In this document: piece after piece, positions 14,737 through 23,566 of the stretch | How the letters are laid out: the number at the start of each line of letters is the position of its first letter | Numbering within the stretch: the stretch's first letter is position 1 | Source: Candidatus Poseidoniales archaeon | GTDB taxonomy: Archaea > Thermoplasmatota > Poseidoniia > Poseidoniales > Poseidoniaceae | Direction: 5' to 3' | DNA: 64,000 nucleotides | Assembly: GCA_003602415.1 (NCBI GenBank) | Contig: QQSK01000003.1 | Coordinates: 93,704 to 157,703, forward strand | Made by a program: the position numbers and the translations under genes | The notes under the pieces: generated by a model | Told to the model about the DNA's origin: nothing | The model's database searches: none | Seen by the model: the letters and a program-made list of their open reading frames with translations, nothing else

Positions 14737-15228
14737 TCAATACTTGGATAATCCAGGATAGGATTCTTCTGCTTGAGCACGGACTGAGTGAGCCACTTCG
14801 TCAAGAAGTTTGTGACCTGCAGCGGTAATTGTGCGGCCAGCGAATAATTTCTGGTCACCATCAACAGATTGAACTGTCTTGGTTTCTTTCATCTCAACCA
14901 ATCCTGCATCGTTTAGTTGCTGAAGTGCCGTCCTAATGATGTGACGGCTACCCATAGCAGGAGTATGAGGATTAGAACCGTTGTCCTTCTTACCGCCATA
15001 TGCTTGAGCAAGTGCGTTTACTCCGATAGGACCTTCACGGCCAACCTTGCGAAGAAGTGCTGCACAGCGTAATTCCCACCAGTTTTCCTGAGTAGGAGGG
15101 CGTTCACGGTGAACTCCAGTCTTGACATAATCGGCCCACTGCGGGCGAGAAATGCCATCGACATCGGATAACTTTTCAGCAAGAGCTGGATTCAATAGGT
15201 CAGCGGGGACATCGTAAAACGTCGTCAT
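14737..15228 (-). CDS. rps19e: Ribosomal protein eS19
   Basis: 163 residues starting MTTFYDVPADLLNPALAEKL. Signatures: ISRPQWADYVKTGVHRERPP, NWWELRCAALLRKV, GPIGVNALAQAYGG, SRHIIRTALQQLNDAGLVE. A winged-helix small-subunit protein of archaea and eukaryotes. First gene of the minus-strand translation operon. The 90-bp divergent gap to the next plus-strand gene carries CCTATATC, the best TATA candidate. Confidence 0.95.
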   Translation of the reverse strand: MTTFYDVPADLLNPALAEKLSDVDGISRPQWADYVKTGVHRERPPTQENWWELRCAALLRKVGREGPIGVNALAQAYGGKKDNGSNPHTPAMGSRHIIRTALQQLNDAGLVEMKETKTVQSVDGDQKLFAGRTITAAGHKLLDEVAHSVRAQAEESYPGLSKY

Positions 15229-15334
15229 CGTAACACCAAGCAACCTGCCGACCTAACTCCCCTATATCAAGGCCACTGTTCAAAAGACCACTATCGTTAC
15301 TGCAGAATAGGACACTGAGGCTTAGGTACAAGGA

Positions 15335-16168
15335 TTGAAGAAGTACTCTTTTCTCGACGAAAACATGCGGAAGGCATTGGCCCAAAATCCGAACTTATTG
15401 CGGACATTGATTGGCCTAGGATTGACGCTAATTGTTTTACTTGCATACGCTGTTTATGGCGCTACAATCAACACTGAAGTTTACATCTATAATTCTGATT
15501 CTGGCGATTCTGAAGTTACACTAACTGAACCTGTTCGCTATTACGATGATGAAAATAACCAGACAACTTGGACTTGGGATGCTAGTTTGAATGGCACCAA
15601 TCTCACCTGGATTAATTTAACTTCGAATTTCCTTTCAGACGGATCTACTATTGCGATTTCGAACGGTGAGGGATTCTATAGTCACCCTGATTTGGGCAAT
15701 GCGGAAGCTGAAGACTTTTCGTGTTCTGATTCATGTAAAAAACGCTTAGAGCACAAGGTAAACAGTACTGGTGAAAGCACTATTATCACATCATTAACTA
15801 ACCCTGACCCCGCTTTGAGAGGAAAGGGCTCGGTATTTGCAGATTCATTGGAAGAGGCTGCCAAAAAGGCTGACAAGATAGTCGCAACAAAATTTGAACC
15901 TACGAATGTAAGAATCACTGTTACAGAGAGTGGAAATAGAACAGTTAGTCCGTCTGTTGAATTGACTCAGGTAAATGAAGAAATAACTAGCATTGAAAAA
16001 TTTGAAGTTGATGCTGCAACTGAATTCTTCTGGGCCCTTGCTGCTGTAATCGGTTGTTTTAGCATGGTCTTAGTTCCATCATTTACAGTATATTTTGCAG
16101 CAAGAGCGAAGCAAAAGAAACTCGAAATTAGACTTGAATTAGCCAAAGTCGAAATTGAAGAAGAATAG
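15335..16168 (+). CDS. Membrane-anchored protein with extracytoplasmic domain, unknown
   Basis: 277 residues from TTG at 15335 (behind an AAGG). One N-terminal transmembrane helix (LIGLGLTLIVLLAYAVYGATI, about 26-46), an external domain of about 180 residues with several N-glycosylation sequons (NQT, NGT, NLT, NST) and a Cys pair (SCSDSC), then a second helix (FFWALAAVIGCFSMVLVPSFTVYF) and a short cytoplasmic coiled tail. No family recognised. It is five bases from the large secreted protein gene, so probably partners. Confidence 0.75.
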   Translation: MKKYSFLDENMRKALAQNPNLLRTLIGLGLTLIVLLAYAVYGATINTEVYIYNSDSGDSEVTLTEPVRYYDDENNQTTWTWDASLNGTNLTWINLTSNFLSDGSTIAISNGEGFYSHPDLGNAEAEDFSCSDSCKKRLEHKVNSTGESTIITSLTNPDPALRGKGSVFADSLEEAAKKADKIVATKFEPTNVRITVTESGNRTVSPSVELTQVNEEITSIEKFEVDAATEFFWALAAVIGCFSMVLVPSFTVYFAARAKQKKLEIRLELAKVEIEEE

Positions 16169-16173
16169 CGAAG

Positions 16174-19100
16174 GTGTCATATTCCTTGAATAATTGTGGC
16201 TCATTGAGGCCCATGGGTAGCAGAGTTCCGTTCATATTAATCGCGTTGCTTCTAACCTCAACACTGCCAATAGCAAACGCAACCTCTGGTAGAGCGGTAA
16301 ATGTAGATCTGGACGTCACAAGTATTTCCATTACATACCCCGATTCCGTCAATGAATCATTATACAAAATGTTCTCTTCTAATTATCCAATTGTTGGCTT
16401 CAATAAGCCTGAAAACTTGTACGTGACTGATGGGGTCGTTGAAGTCGAGATGAACATAAATATTGTCATTGAAAATTTAGGCACATCGCAATCAGGATTT
16501 GTTGATGTTGAGGTTTTGGTACTTCATAACGAGTATAGCAGATTTGAACTATTGAATACTACAAGAGGTCTAAGTCCAATTCAAGGCTCATCCTCAGGTT
16601 CAATAGATGTTCTGTGGACTCCGTATTACTCTGGTAATCACACATTGCTAATTTCGGTTACAAATACTGTAGGTGATGATGATGCTAACAATAATGTCGA
16701 ATCAAGACACTTGACGGTGGCGCATATTTATGATAATTGTATAGATATGTCCCTATGGACAAGCACTGGCGATTGGAAGGTAAATTCTGATGCATTCATT
16801 TCACAATCTAACTCATTCCATGTAGGAAACGGCCAGTTCTCCACATATTCCTCCATGCAAACTGCAACATTAACAAGTCCTGTTTTTAATTTGGCAGATG
16901 ATACGAATAATCATAATGCGGCAATTGGTTACTCTTTCTTCTACACTGGGGGAGCTGGAACTGGAGACCAAATGAAAGGATACATCAAAGACGATACTGG
17001 GAATTGGGATGAAACTTTCACCATGCAAGGAAATATCGACAATAATTTCCAAGATGGGATTAACTGGCAAACATTTTCTGCAGCATACAATGGCAAAAAT
17101 TCTCCTTTAATTCCAGTAGATAACTCACACTTCCATTCTACAACGCAGTTGAGATTTGTTTTCACCTCTGATGCAACTGGTAACGATATTGGATTTTGGA
17201 TAGATGATTTGGTAATTATTTATGACCAAGCAGCTAAAATCAAAGAGTATAATGTAGATTTAAACGGAGTTTCTGCATTGGGAGGATTGCCTGGTGACTG
17301 GTCTACAACTCGAATGGAAATAAGCAATAACGGCAACATTTCGGAGAGGTTCACACCAACTGCATCTGGCATACCAGCCGGTTGGACACACTATTTCTCT
17401 AATCCGAGTGGTGTAAGTATTTCATCATCCGGAATTGAGTTGTTACCTGGTGAATCTCGACAATTCGATCTACGAGTATTAGTTGATGAAAATGCTAGTC
17501 AAGGAAACCTCCCAGTTACTGTAAACGTCACTTCTAACCAATACCAAGAAGTTGAAGATGGAATTGAAACTGTAATCAAGATTCTACCCGATAGACTACC
17601 TGAAATAATTGTTCCTGAATTTACTCCGAGATGCACTCCGGGCAACACATGCAATTTCCCTGTAGTAGTCCAGAATATCGGTGATGCAACAGATGTATTT
17701 GCAATGTCGGTGGAGGACAAGAATGTACCACAAGGGTGGAGTATTGACTTGGCGTGGAATCAGTCTGCTAACGTTTTGGTCAGAACAGATAACCCTCAGC
17801 ATGTATGGCTAACTGCAACTATTCCTGCTGGAGTAGAGCCGGATGTAACTGCTGAAATATGGCTAACAGCAACAAGTTCGAATGACTCAAGACGTTATGA
17901 TACCAAGGCCATCGAGGTGGCAGCAGCAATGATTAGTAATGCTGAAATCACGGTGGATGGAGATTTACAGGATGTTCAATTTATCGATGCAGGTCAATCT
18001 ATTGATGTCTCATTTAGAATTTGGAATAATGCAAGTCGTATTGATATTTTCAGACCTAGTATTGATTTTACAGAAATTACTGGATGGACTGTGGAATTGC
18101 TAAATTCACCTGATTTAGCGATATCTCCTGGTTCATCTTCAACATATACAATAAGAATTACAGCTCCAATTAATGCTCAAGCCAATGATATGGGCCCAAT
18201 GATTTCTCCTAAAGCACTATCAATGCGTTCGGGTGATGAGATCATTGGTAACGGTTGGCAAGGCATTCGTGTAAACTCTCTACATGATGTTTCAATTACA
18301 ATTCTAGAGTCACCAACCACTCTGAGTCCAGGGGTTCCGGTAAAAGTCAGTTTAGAGGTTACCAATAATGGAAATGGTGCTGAAGTTGCAGTGCTAAATC
18401 TGCCATGGACATCTGATTCATGGCATTGGTGGGCACTGGTAGATGGAGCAAATGTTACTGAAGGAATCCCCCTATCAGTATCATATGATTTAGAGAATAT
18501 TAAACAAGTTGATTTTTGGATTATTTTGCCATCATTAGAAGCACCTGGAGAATTCCATGAAATTACGATTGAAGTAAATCCATCTGTTGGCACTGATATA
18601 TCATCAAATGATAATTCAGTTATGTTCGAGGCTATTACAGAAACTATTCGTCAACCTAGATTGGATGGATATGGTGGAGAGAGTGTTGTAGAAACGAATT
18701 CTACTCACTCATTCAATGCAACTGCTTGGAATATTGGTAACGCTGCTGACACTTCTATCAGAGCTAGATTGATTATTCAGACATCACCTCCATCTAGCGA
18801 AGTAATTGGATTTTTATCGACTGAATCAGGATTATCCAAGTCTGCAGGAGAGTGGATAAACCTGAATTTGGGTGCTACTCAATCAGAACTTTTGTTAGCA
18901 GACATAATTATCTCACCAGAATGTGAATTAAATACAATCATTTCAGTAACGATTGAATTAGAAGGAGGTGCTGATGAATTTGACAGACCGATTACAAAGA
19001 CCGTTTCAGCAGCCTTAATGGTGGGAGAACGTAGACATGTTGAAGTAAGTACTCCTGATATAAGCACACAATTATTGCCTGCTGATTCAACAGAAATATT

Positions 19101-19737
19101 GTGGGTCAACTTAACCTCAACATCCACACAAGGAGAAATCTTCGATATTTCCGCTGAAGTTCCAGATGGATGGGGGATAATTTGTGATGGCAATACTGTT
19201 CACTTGGAATCTACAAGAATCGAAATGGATCAGGGTCATCTTATTGCCCAAAGTCATGACATGCGTTGTGAAGTGATTCGTCAAAGTGGTGATTATTCTG
19301 GAACTATTAATATCCAGATTGATGGTACTGATTCTAGGATTTCACATACAATCACTAAACAATTAACATGGCAAAAGCCTGCAACAGAAGACAGTTCGTC
19401 ATCAATGATTATTGTATCAGGAGTAAGCGGATTAGTAGTGATTGGAATTGTAGTGCTATTCATTCTTCGAAGAGGAGATGATGAAGACTATGAGGATGAT
19501 GTATACGATGAAGAATTCACATCAGAAACACCTGTCCAAGGCCCACCTGCTACAGCCTTTGCAGGACCTCCTGCAACTACTGTTGAAGGACCTCCTGTGA
19601 CCAGTACAGTTGTCGACCCTGCTATAGATGAGTACAACAGACAACTGGAAGAATATAACCGTAAAATGGCTGAATATCAAGCATGGCAAGCTGCGCAAGG
19701 TTCACAGGTTGAAGTGGATTCGACCAACCATGAGTGA
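16174..19737 (+). CDS. Large surface protein, signal peptide, Ig-like repeats, C-terminal TM anchor
   Basis: 1187 residues from GTG at 16174 (an ATG at 16213 is an alternative). A signal peptide (VPFILIALLLTSTLPIANA) is followed by CARDB/NEW3-type beta-sandwich repeats with the typical VxNxGN phrases (EISNNGNISERF, VVQNIGDATDVF, EVTNNGNGAEVA, TAWNIGNAADTS). About residues 200-360 look like a jelly-roll with SYFFYTGG and FWIDDLVII. One helix (IIVSGVSGLVVIGIVVLFIL) near residue 1080 precedes an acidic, Pro-rich cytoplasmic tail with GPPAT repeats. Probably a cell-surface adhesion or scaffold protein. Confidence 0.82.
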   Translation: MSYSLNNCGSLRPMGSRVPFILIALLLTSTLPIANATSGRAVNVDLDVTSISITYPDSVNESLYKMFSSNYPIVGFNKPENLYVTDGVVEVEMNINIVIENLGTSQSGFVDVEVLVLHNEYSRFELLNTTRGLSPIQGSSSGSIDVLWTPYYSGNHTLLISVTNTVGDDDANNNVESRHLTVAHIYDNCIDMSLWTSTGDWKVNSDAFISQSNSFHVGNGQFSTYSSMQTATLTSPVFNLADDTNNHNAAIGYSFFYTGGAGTGDQMKGYIKDDTGNWDETFTMQGNIDNNFQDGINWQTFSAAYNGKNSPLIPVDNSHFHSTTQLRFVFTSDATGNDIGFWIDDLVIIYDQAAKIKEYNVDLNGVSALGGLPGDWSTTRMEISNNGNISERFTPTASGIPAGWTHYFSNPSGVSISSSGIELLPGESRQFDLRVLVDENASQGNLPVTVNVTSNQYQEVEDGIETVIKILPDRLPEIIVPEFTPRCTPGNTCNFPVVVQNIGDATDVFAMSVEDKNVPQGWSIDLAWNQSANVLVRTDNPQHVWLTATIPAGVEPDVTAEIWLTATSSNDSRRYDTKAIEVAAAMISNAEITVDGDLQDVQFIDAGQSIDVSFRIWNNASRIDIFRPSIDFTEITGWTVELLNSPDLAISPGSSSTYTIRITAPINAQANDMGPMISPKALSMRSGDEIIGNGWQGIRVNSLHDVSITILESPTTLSPGVPVKVSLEVTNNGNGAEVAVLNLPWTSDSWHWWALVDGANVTEGIPLSVSYDLENIKQVDFWIILPSLEAPGEFHEITIEVNPSVGTDISSNDNSVMFEAITETIRQPRLDGYGGESVVETNSTHSFNATAWNIGNAADTSIRARLIIQTSPPSSEVIGFLSTESGLSKSAGEWINLNLGATQSELLLADIIISPECELNTIISVTIELEGGADEFDRPITKTVSAALMVGERRHVEVSTPDISTQLLPADSTEILWVNLTSTSTQGEIFDISAEVPDGWGIICDGNTVHLESTRIEMDQGHLIAQSHDMRCEVIRQSGDYSGTINIQIDGTDSRISHTITKQLTWQKPATEDSSSSMIIVSGVSGLVVIGIVVLFILRRGDDEDYEDDVYDEEFTSETPVQGPPATAFAGPPATTVEGPPVTSTVVDPAIDEYNRQLEEYNRKMAEYQAWQAAQGSQVEVDSTNHE

Positions 19738-19909
19738 GCTGCCAGTTTTGTGGTATGGCTTACTTTGTTTAGTTGCTATTTTTGGCGTAATAACTTGGTT
19801 TTTAGATAACTTTTCACAGAAACATGAGCTAAAGCGAATTTCAGCAATATGTGGTATCATTTCGATGATTTCTTTGCTTTATGTGACATTCACAACGGAG
19901 GGATTGTAA
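19730..19909 (+). CDS. Small two-helix membrane protein
   Basis: 59 residues starting MSELPVLWYGLLCLVAIFGV, overlapping the previous stop by 8 bp. Two transmembrane helices (LWYGLLCLVAIFGVITWFL and ISAICGIISMISLLYVTF) joined by a basic loop. No family recognised. The overlaps on both sides suggest translation coupled with the big surface protein and the PqqD-like protein. Confidence 0.65.
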   Translation: MSELPVLWYGLLCLVAIFGVITWFLDNFSQKHELKRISAICGIISMISLLYVTFTTEGL

Positions 19910-20295
19910 TTATCGAAGGAGATTGGAGCAATTTTATCCCAGTTAGGTTACCTGTTGAATGGGAGTTCAGAGGAGATGCAGGGATTCATCCTGAAATTGA
20001 AGGGATAACTGGGAAACAAGTCGTACTTTTGATTGAAAAGAGATTCTCAAAATTTGAAAGATTCCTGGCTAAGATTCTCAAAGCACCAAAGATCGTCAAA
20101 AGACCAATGCACCACACACAATCAATGCTTTGGGAGTTGATGGATGGTGAAAGGACATTCAGTGAAATATGCGAAATAATGGAATCACTATATCATGAAG
20201 ATATTGCGCCTGTTGAAGAAAGAATCAAAGCGTATCTAGAAGTATTTGTCCGATTAAATGTGGCAACTGTATTCAAGCATCGTGAAGAAGAGTAA
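19849..20295 (+). CDS. PqqD-like protein, start uncertain
   Basis: The frame gives up to 148 residues. The C-terminal 90 residues match the PqqD pattern of a winged, three-helix fold: SMLWELMDGERTFSEICEIMESLYHEDIAPVEERIKAYLEVFVRLNVATV. PqqD domains bind peptide substrates for radical-SAM or other modifying enzymes. The ATG at 19849 lies deep inside the previous gene. A GGAGGG site at 19897-19902 suggests initiation near 19909, at an ATT rather than a standard codon. No radical-SAM enzyme or precursor peptide is next to it. Confidence 0.6.
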   Translation: MWYHFDDFFALCDIHNGGIVIIEGDWSNFIPVRLPVEWEFRGDAGIHPEIEGITGKQVVLLIEKRFSKFERFLAKILKAPKIVKRPMHHTQSMLWELMDGERTFSEICEIMESLYHEDIAPVEERIKAYLEVFVRLNVATVFKHREEE

Positions 20296-20599
20296 GAATA
20301 TTTTCAGGCGGTCTACCAATTACCGCTTTATCACCAAGCACCAAAATTGGTCGTTGCAATAATTTGGGCTGGGTTTTGAGTAATTTTGATACCTCTTCAT
20401 TATCGCTAAAATCGATATTCGAGTCTTTTTCAAGATCGTTTTTCCTAATGATTCCATCTAAACTTGACAATAAATCGATATCATCTTCAGAGATTCCAAC
20501 TTTGAGATATAGATACACCTCAAAATCGATGTCTCTTTCATTTAACAATGCTAAGGCCTGTCTTGATTTAGAGCATCGAGGATTGTGATACAATCGCAT
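20273..20599 (-). CDS. arsC: ArsC-family thioredoxin-fold reductase
   Basis: 108 residues starting MRLYHNPRCSKSRQAL, with the catalytic Cys at position 9. ERDIDFEVYLYLK, and LLQRPILVLGDKAVIGRPPENIL, are ArsC/Spx-family signatures, the second holding the Arg residues that bind arsenate. Glutaredoxin-dependent arsenate reduction is the family role, but YffB-like non-arsenate members look similar. It converges on the PqqD-like gene with a 23-bp overlap. The upstream in-frame start at 20620 adds seven residues and fits less well. Confidence 0.83.
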   Translation of the reverse strand: MRLYHNPRCSKSRQALALLNERDIDFEVYLYLKVGISEDDIDLLSSLDGIIRKNDLEKDSNIDFSDNEEVSKLLKTQPKLLQRPILVLGDKAVIGRPPENILTLLHDA

Positions 20600-20625
20600 A
20601 ACTGATGCGACAAAAAACAACTACA

Positions 20626-21285
20626 TCAGATTGGTGCCCATACCAAACGTAATCCGATGCCATCACTGATTTTATCCATTTTAGAAACGCCTCGTGCAGA
20701 TGCTGTTGTCGACTCGGACTCCATTAGCCAAGAACCACCTTTGGTCACACGCTTATTTCCAACCTCAGTTTCAGTCCACTCAGAGACATTTCCGTGACAA
20801 TCGAATAATCCCCAAGCATTTTCCTTTTTCTGACCAACTTCTCGTGTGGTGGCACCAGAATTGCCACCATGCCATGCTACTTCGTCCAAATCGGTATCTT
20901 TGTCAGAATGGTACCAACGAGTATTAGTTCCGGCTCTACATGAAAATTCCCATTCTTCTTCTGTAGGTAACCTCCAAATTCCAGCTAGACCTAAGCGTAA
21001 ATTAGTTTCATTTTGATTTAGTTTAGATATGAATTGTTGACAATCAAGCCAACTAACGCGTTCAACAGGTCTCAATCCTGCAGACCATCCCTCCTGAAAC
21101 TTGGAGGGGTTATTTCCCATTACTGCAACCCACTCGACTTGAGTTACCGGCCTTGCACCAATGAAAAAGGGATTTTCGATTACAATATCACCATTTTCAC
21201 CTGGTTCAATTAGAACGAAACTACCTCCGTGTTCGTTACTGAATGTAGGTCGCACATGTATATCGAAGGGTGAGAGTCGTATCAA
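20626..21285 (-). CDS. FGE-sulfatase (SUMF1) fold protein
   Basis: 219 residues from TTG at 21285. Signatures: PVTQVEWVAVMGNNPS, RPVERVSWLDCQQFISKLN, WRLPTEEEWEFSCRAG, GLFDCHGNVSEW and TKGGSWLM...GIGLRLVW. This is the C-type-lectin-like fold of formylglycine-generating enzymes. The C-terminal half, where true FGE carries its active-site cysteine pair, has no such pair, so a binding or other modifying role is more likely than sulfatase activation. No signal peptide is visible, so it is probably cytoplasmic. Confidence 0.8.
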   Translation of the reverse strand: MIRLSPFDIHVRPTFSNEHGGSFVLIEPGENGDIVIENPFFIGARPVTQVEWVAVMGNNPSKFQEGWSAGLRPVERVSWLDCQQFISKLNQNETNLRLGLAGIWRLPTEEEWEFSCRAGTNTRWYHSDKDTDLDEVAWHGGNSGATTREVGQKKENAWGLFDCHGNVSEWTETEVGNKRVTKGGSWLMESESTTASARGVSKMDKISDGIGLRLVWAPI

Positions 21286-21351
21286 TTAAGCGGAAACGCT
21301 CACGGATAACCCTTATCCCATATGGGATTGCCAACAAATCCGGTGACGACC

Positions 21352-23562
21352 ATGACTGAGGGTGAAAAGACCAACCCAATCGATGCTGCGGCTGAGATTA
21401 CAGATGCGATGATGTCTTCTTTAGCAGATGTTGTTAAGACTGTTATTTCATCTCCAGAGACTGAACAGGAAGCTGTTGTTATTGAGGATACAATGGAAAT
21501 CCCAAATGATGAAAACGATGAAGTTGTAATTGATACTACAGTTGATGACTTAGTGTCAGAAGGAGAAGCTGCACATCGTTCTGGAGAACATGATGCTGCA
21601 TTAAAGGCGTTTAACAAAGCAATCGCTTTAGACCCTTCAAACGCCATGGCGTGGTTTAATCGTGGTGTACTACTCGAAGCAGAACAGGACCCTAAAGGTG
21701 CCAAGCAGTCATTTGTAATTTGTTTGGACCTCGACCCACAACATGGTCCTGCACTAGCAAATCTAGCCGTATTATTAGATCGCCTTGGTGAAATGGACGG
21801 AGCGATTGAAATTGCTAACAGAGCATTACACTTCTTCCCAGGACACCCGCATTTAGTGAAGATTATTGATAGCAACAAGGCTGCTGGAGGGATACTACAT
21901 TCATCGCCACAAGTTATGCCTCATACTCAAGAAAAGTTAGTTGACCAGCATCTATCACATGCAAACGAGAGCAACGTTGAAGTTTTGTTTGAAGAATCTG
22001 AAGAAGAGATTTTCGAATCCTTGGATGAACAGGAAATTGACATTCCGGAAGAAATGCATGAGCCAGAACCAGAGAACATCGAAGTCGAATCAATTGTTCC
22101 TGAAGAAGTTCCTGTAAATTTGGAAATGCTTTGTGAGCAAGCAACTGGAATGTTGATTCAAGGTGATGCTAAAGGTGCTCTAAATTTATTGAAGGAGCAT
22201 TTACATTCAAATGCTGCTCAACACTTTGATTCATGGAGAATTTCGGCAGGTGCGATGGCTGCAATGGGTCTGGATGACCATGCAATTTCGGCATATACGC
22301 ATGCCATAGGATTGGATCCTAGCAGTGCAAAATGCTACTTCAACTTAGGAGCTTTACATGAAAGAAAGGGTAACATTGATGCTGCATGCAAATGTTTTGC
22401 AAGTGCATTGGAACATGATTCAAATTACTTGAAGGCTGCAAAACGACTAGCAACTACCGCTGAATCTACAGGTGATGTTGCTGCATTACTTAATGCACGA
22501 AGAGCACTTGTCAATGAGGAAGATGGGCGTTCAGAACTTGCTACGCTACTAGTAGAATTAGCAGAAGGCGAATCTAGAATACTCGAGAATACACATGGAC
22601 TGCCGCCTACAATTCCAGAAGGCCCTGCATTAGCAAGGGAAGCAGTAGCATTGTGTGATAATGGAACCATATTGATGGGGCGTGCACTATCTGCTGCTGG
22701 AGAGCATACTGAATCGGTTAAGTGTTGGAAGGCATTAATCCAAACTGACAAATCTAACCCTGTGTATTGGACTGGTTTGGCAAGAGCACTTGAAGCAGCA
22801 GGTGATATGCAGACTGCCCAAAGATGCCACCAAAAAGCACAGGCATTAGCAAACCCAATTCCAGTTACTAATGATAATCTACAGACTGTTTCCGAAGTTC
22901 AAACTGAATTGGTAGAAACTCAGAGTCTGCCTCAAACAGCAATACCTGAGATTACAACTGCACCTCCTGTTGAAGTTCAAGCCGAACCAATTGTAAGCAA
23001 TACAACACCATTGCCTGAACTAACTGCAAGACCTGAACAGGAAGCGCCAATTCAAGAATCAAGACCAGAAGTCGATTTGGCTGCTGCTGCATTAGAGGCT
23101 GCAGCTAAGATGTCAACAAATACAGGAATAGATTCCAATTCGAATTCCATTGCAAATCAGGACATAGAATGGTACAACAAAGGTGTTGGCCTGATTGAAG
23201 ACAAGAAATACCGCGAGGCACTATCATGCTTTGATAGAGCATTACCATCATTTGCGGATGATGACGAAATGGTTATTCGTATTCTAAATGGTAGAGGAAA
23301 TGCACTGTATTATCTTGAAGAATATCCAAAATGTGTAGAGTCGTATCACAAAGCAATGGTGATCAATCCTAAGGGCGTTCAAGGAAAAACATTGTACAAT
23401 ATGGGTACTGCTTACGCTGAGATGCAAAGGTTTGGTGATGCGATTAAATGCTTTGAACAGGCAATGCCACGTGGCTTAGACAAGGAACAACAAAAACTTG
23501 CAAAAGAACAAATCCGACGTTGTAATATCCTGCAAAAAGAACAACAACGAAAGATGGGATGA
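21352..23562 (+). CDS. Large TPR-repeat protein
   Basis: 736 residues from the ATG at 21352, which has GGTGA five bases upstream; the ATG at 21322 would add ten residues and could be a leaderless start. Three blocks of tetratricopeptide repeats are visible (AFNKAIALDPSNAMAWFNRGVLLEAE; HAIGLDPSSAKCYFNLGALHERKGN; and SFHKAMVINP-type repeats near the end). They are separated by acidic (EESEEEIFESLDEQE) and Pro/Thr-rich linkers. Likely a cytoplasmic scaffold. The TrmB-type regulator follows 4 bp later. Confidence 0.85.
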   Translation: MTEGEKTNPIDAAAEITDAMMSSLADVVKTVISSPETEQEAVVIEDTMEIPNDENDEVVIDTTVDDLVSEGEAAHRSGEHDAALKAFNKAIALDPSNAMAWFNRGVLLEAEQDPKGAKQSFVICLDLDPQHGPALANLAVLLDRLGEMDGAIEIANRALHFFPGHPHLVKIIDSNKAAGGILHSSPQVMPHTQEKLVDQHLSHANESNVEVLFEESEEEIFESLDEQEIDIPEEMHEPEPENIEVESIVPEEVPVNLEMLCEQATGMLIQGDAKGALNLLKEHLHSNAAQHFDSWRISAGAMAAMGLDDHAISAYTHAIGLDPSSAKCYFNLGALHERKGNIDAACKCFASALEHDSNYLKAAKRLATTAESTGDVAALLNARRALVNEEDGRSELATLLVELAEGESRILENTHGLPPTIPEGPALAREAVALCDNGTILMGRALSAAGEHTESVKCWKALIQTDKSNPVYWTGLARALEAAGDMQTAQRCHQKAQALANPIPVTNDNLQTVSEVQTELVETQSLPQTAIPEITTAPPVEVQAEPIVSNTTPLPELTARPEQEAPIQESRPEVDLAAAALEAAAKMSTNTGIDSNSNSIANQDIEWYNKGVGLIEDKKYREALSCFDRALPSFADDDEMVIRILNGRGNALYYLEEYPKCVESYHKAMVINPKGVQGKTLYNMGTAYAEMQRFGDAIKCFEQAMPRGLDKEQQKLAKEQIRRCNILQKEQQRKMG

Positions 23563-23566
23563 GAAC

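Noticed and set aside
20626-21285. True formylglycine-generating enzyme (sulfatase activator)
   Set aside because: The fold is present, but the C-terminal active-site cysteine pair is not visible and no sulfatase gene is in the window.
21300-21878. 192-residue open frame on the minus strand inside the TPR gene
   Set aside because: Ser/Ala-rich composition with no family features; it is the antisense of a TPR coding region with matching codon bias on the other strand.
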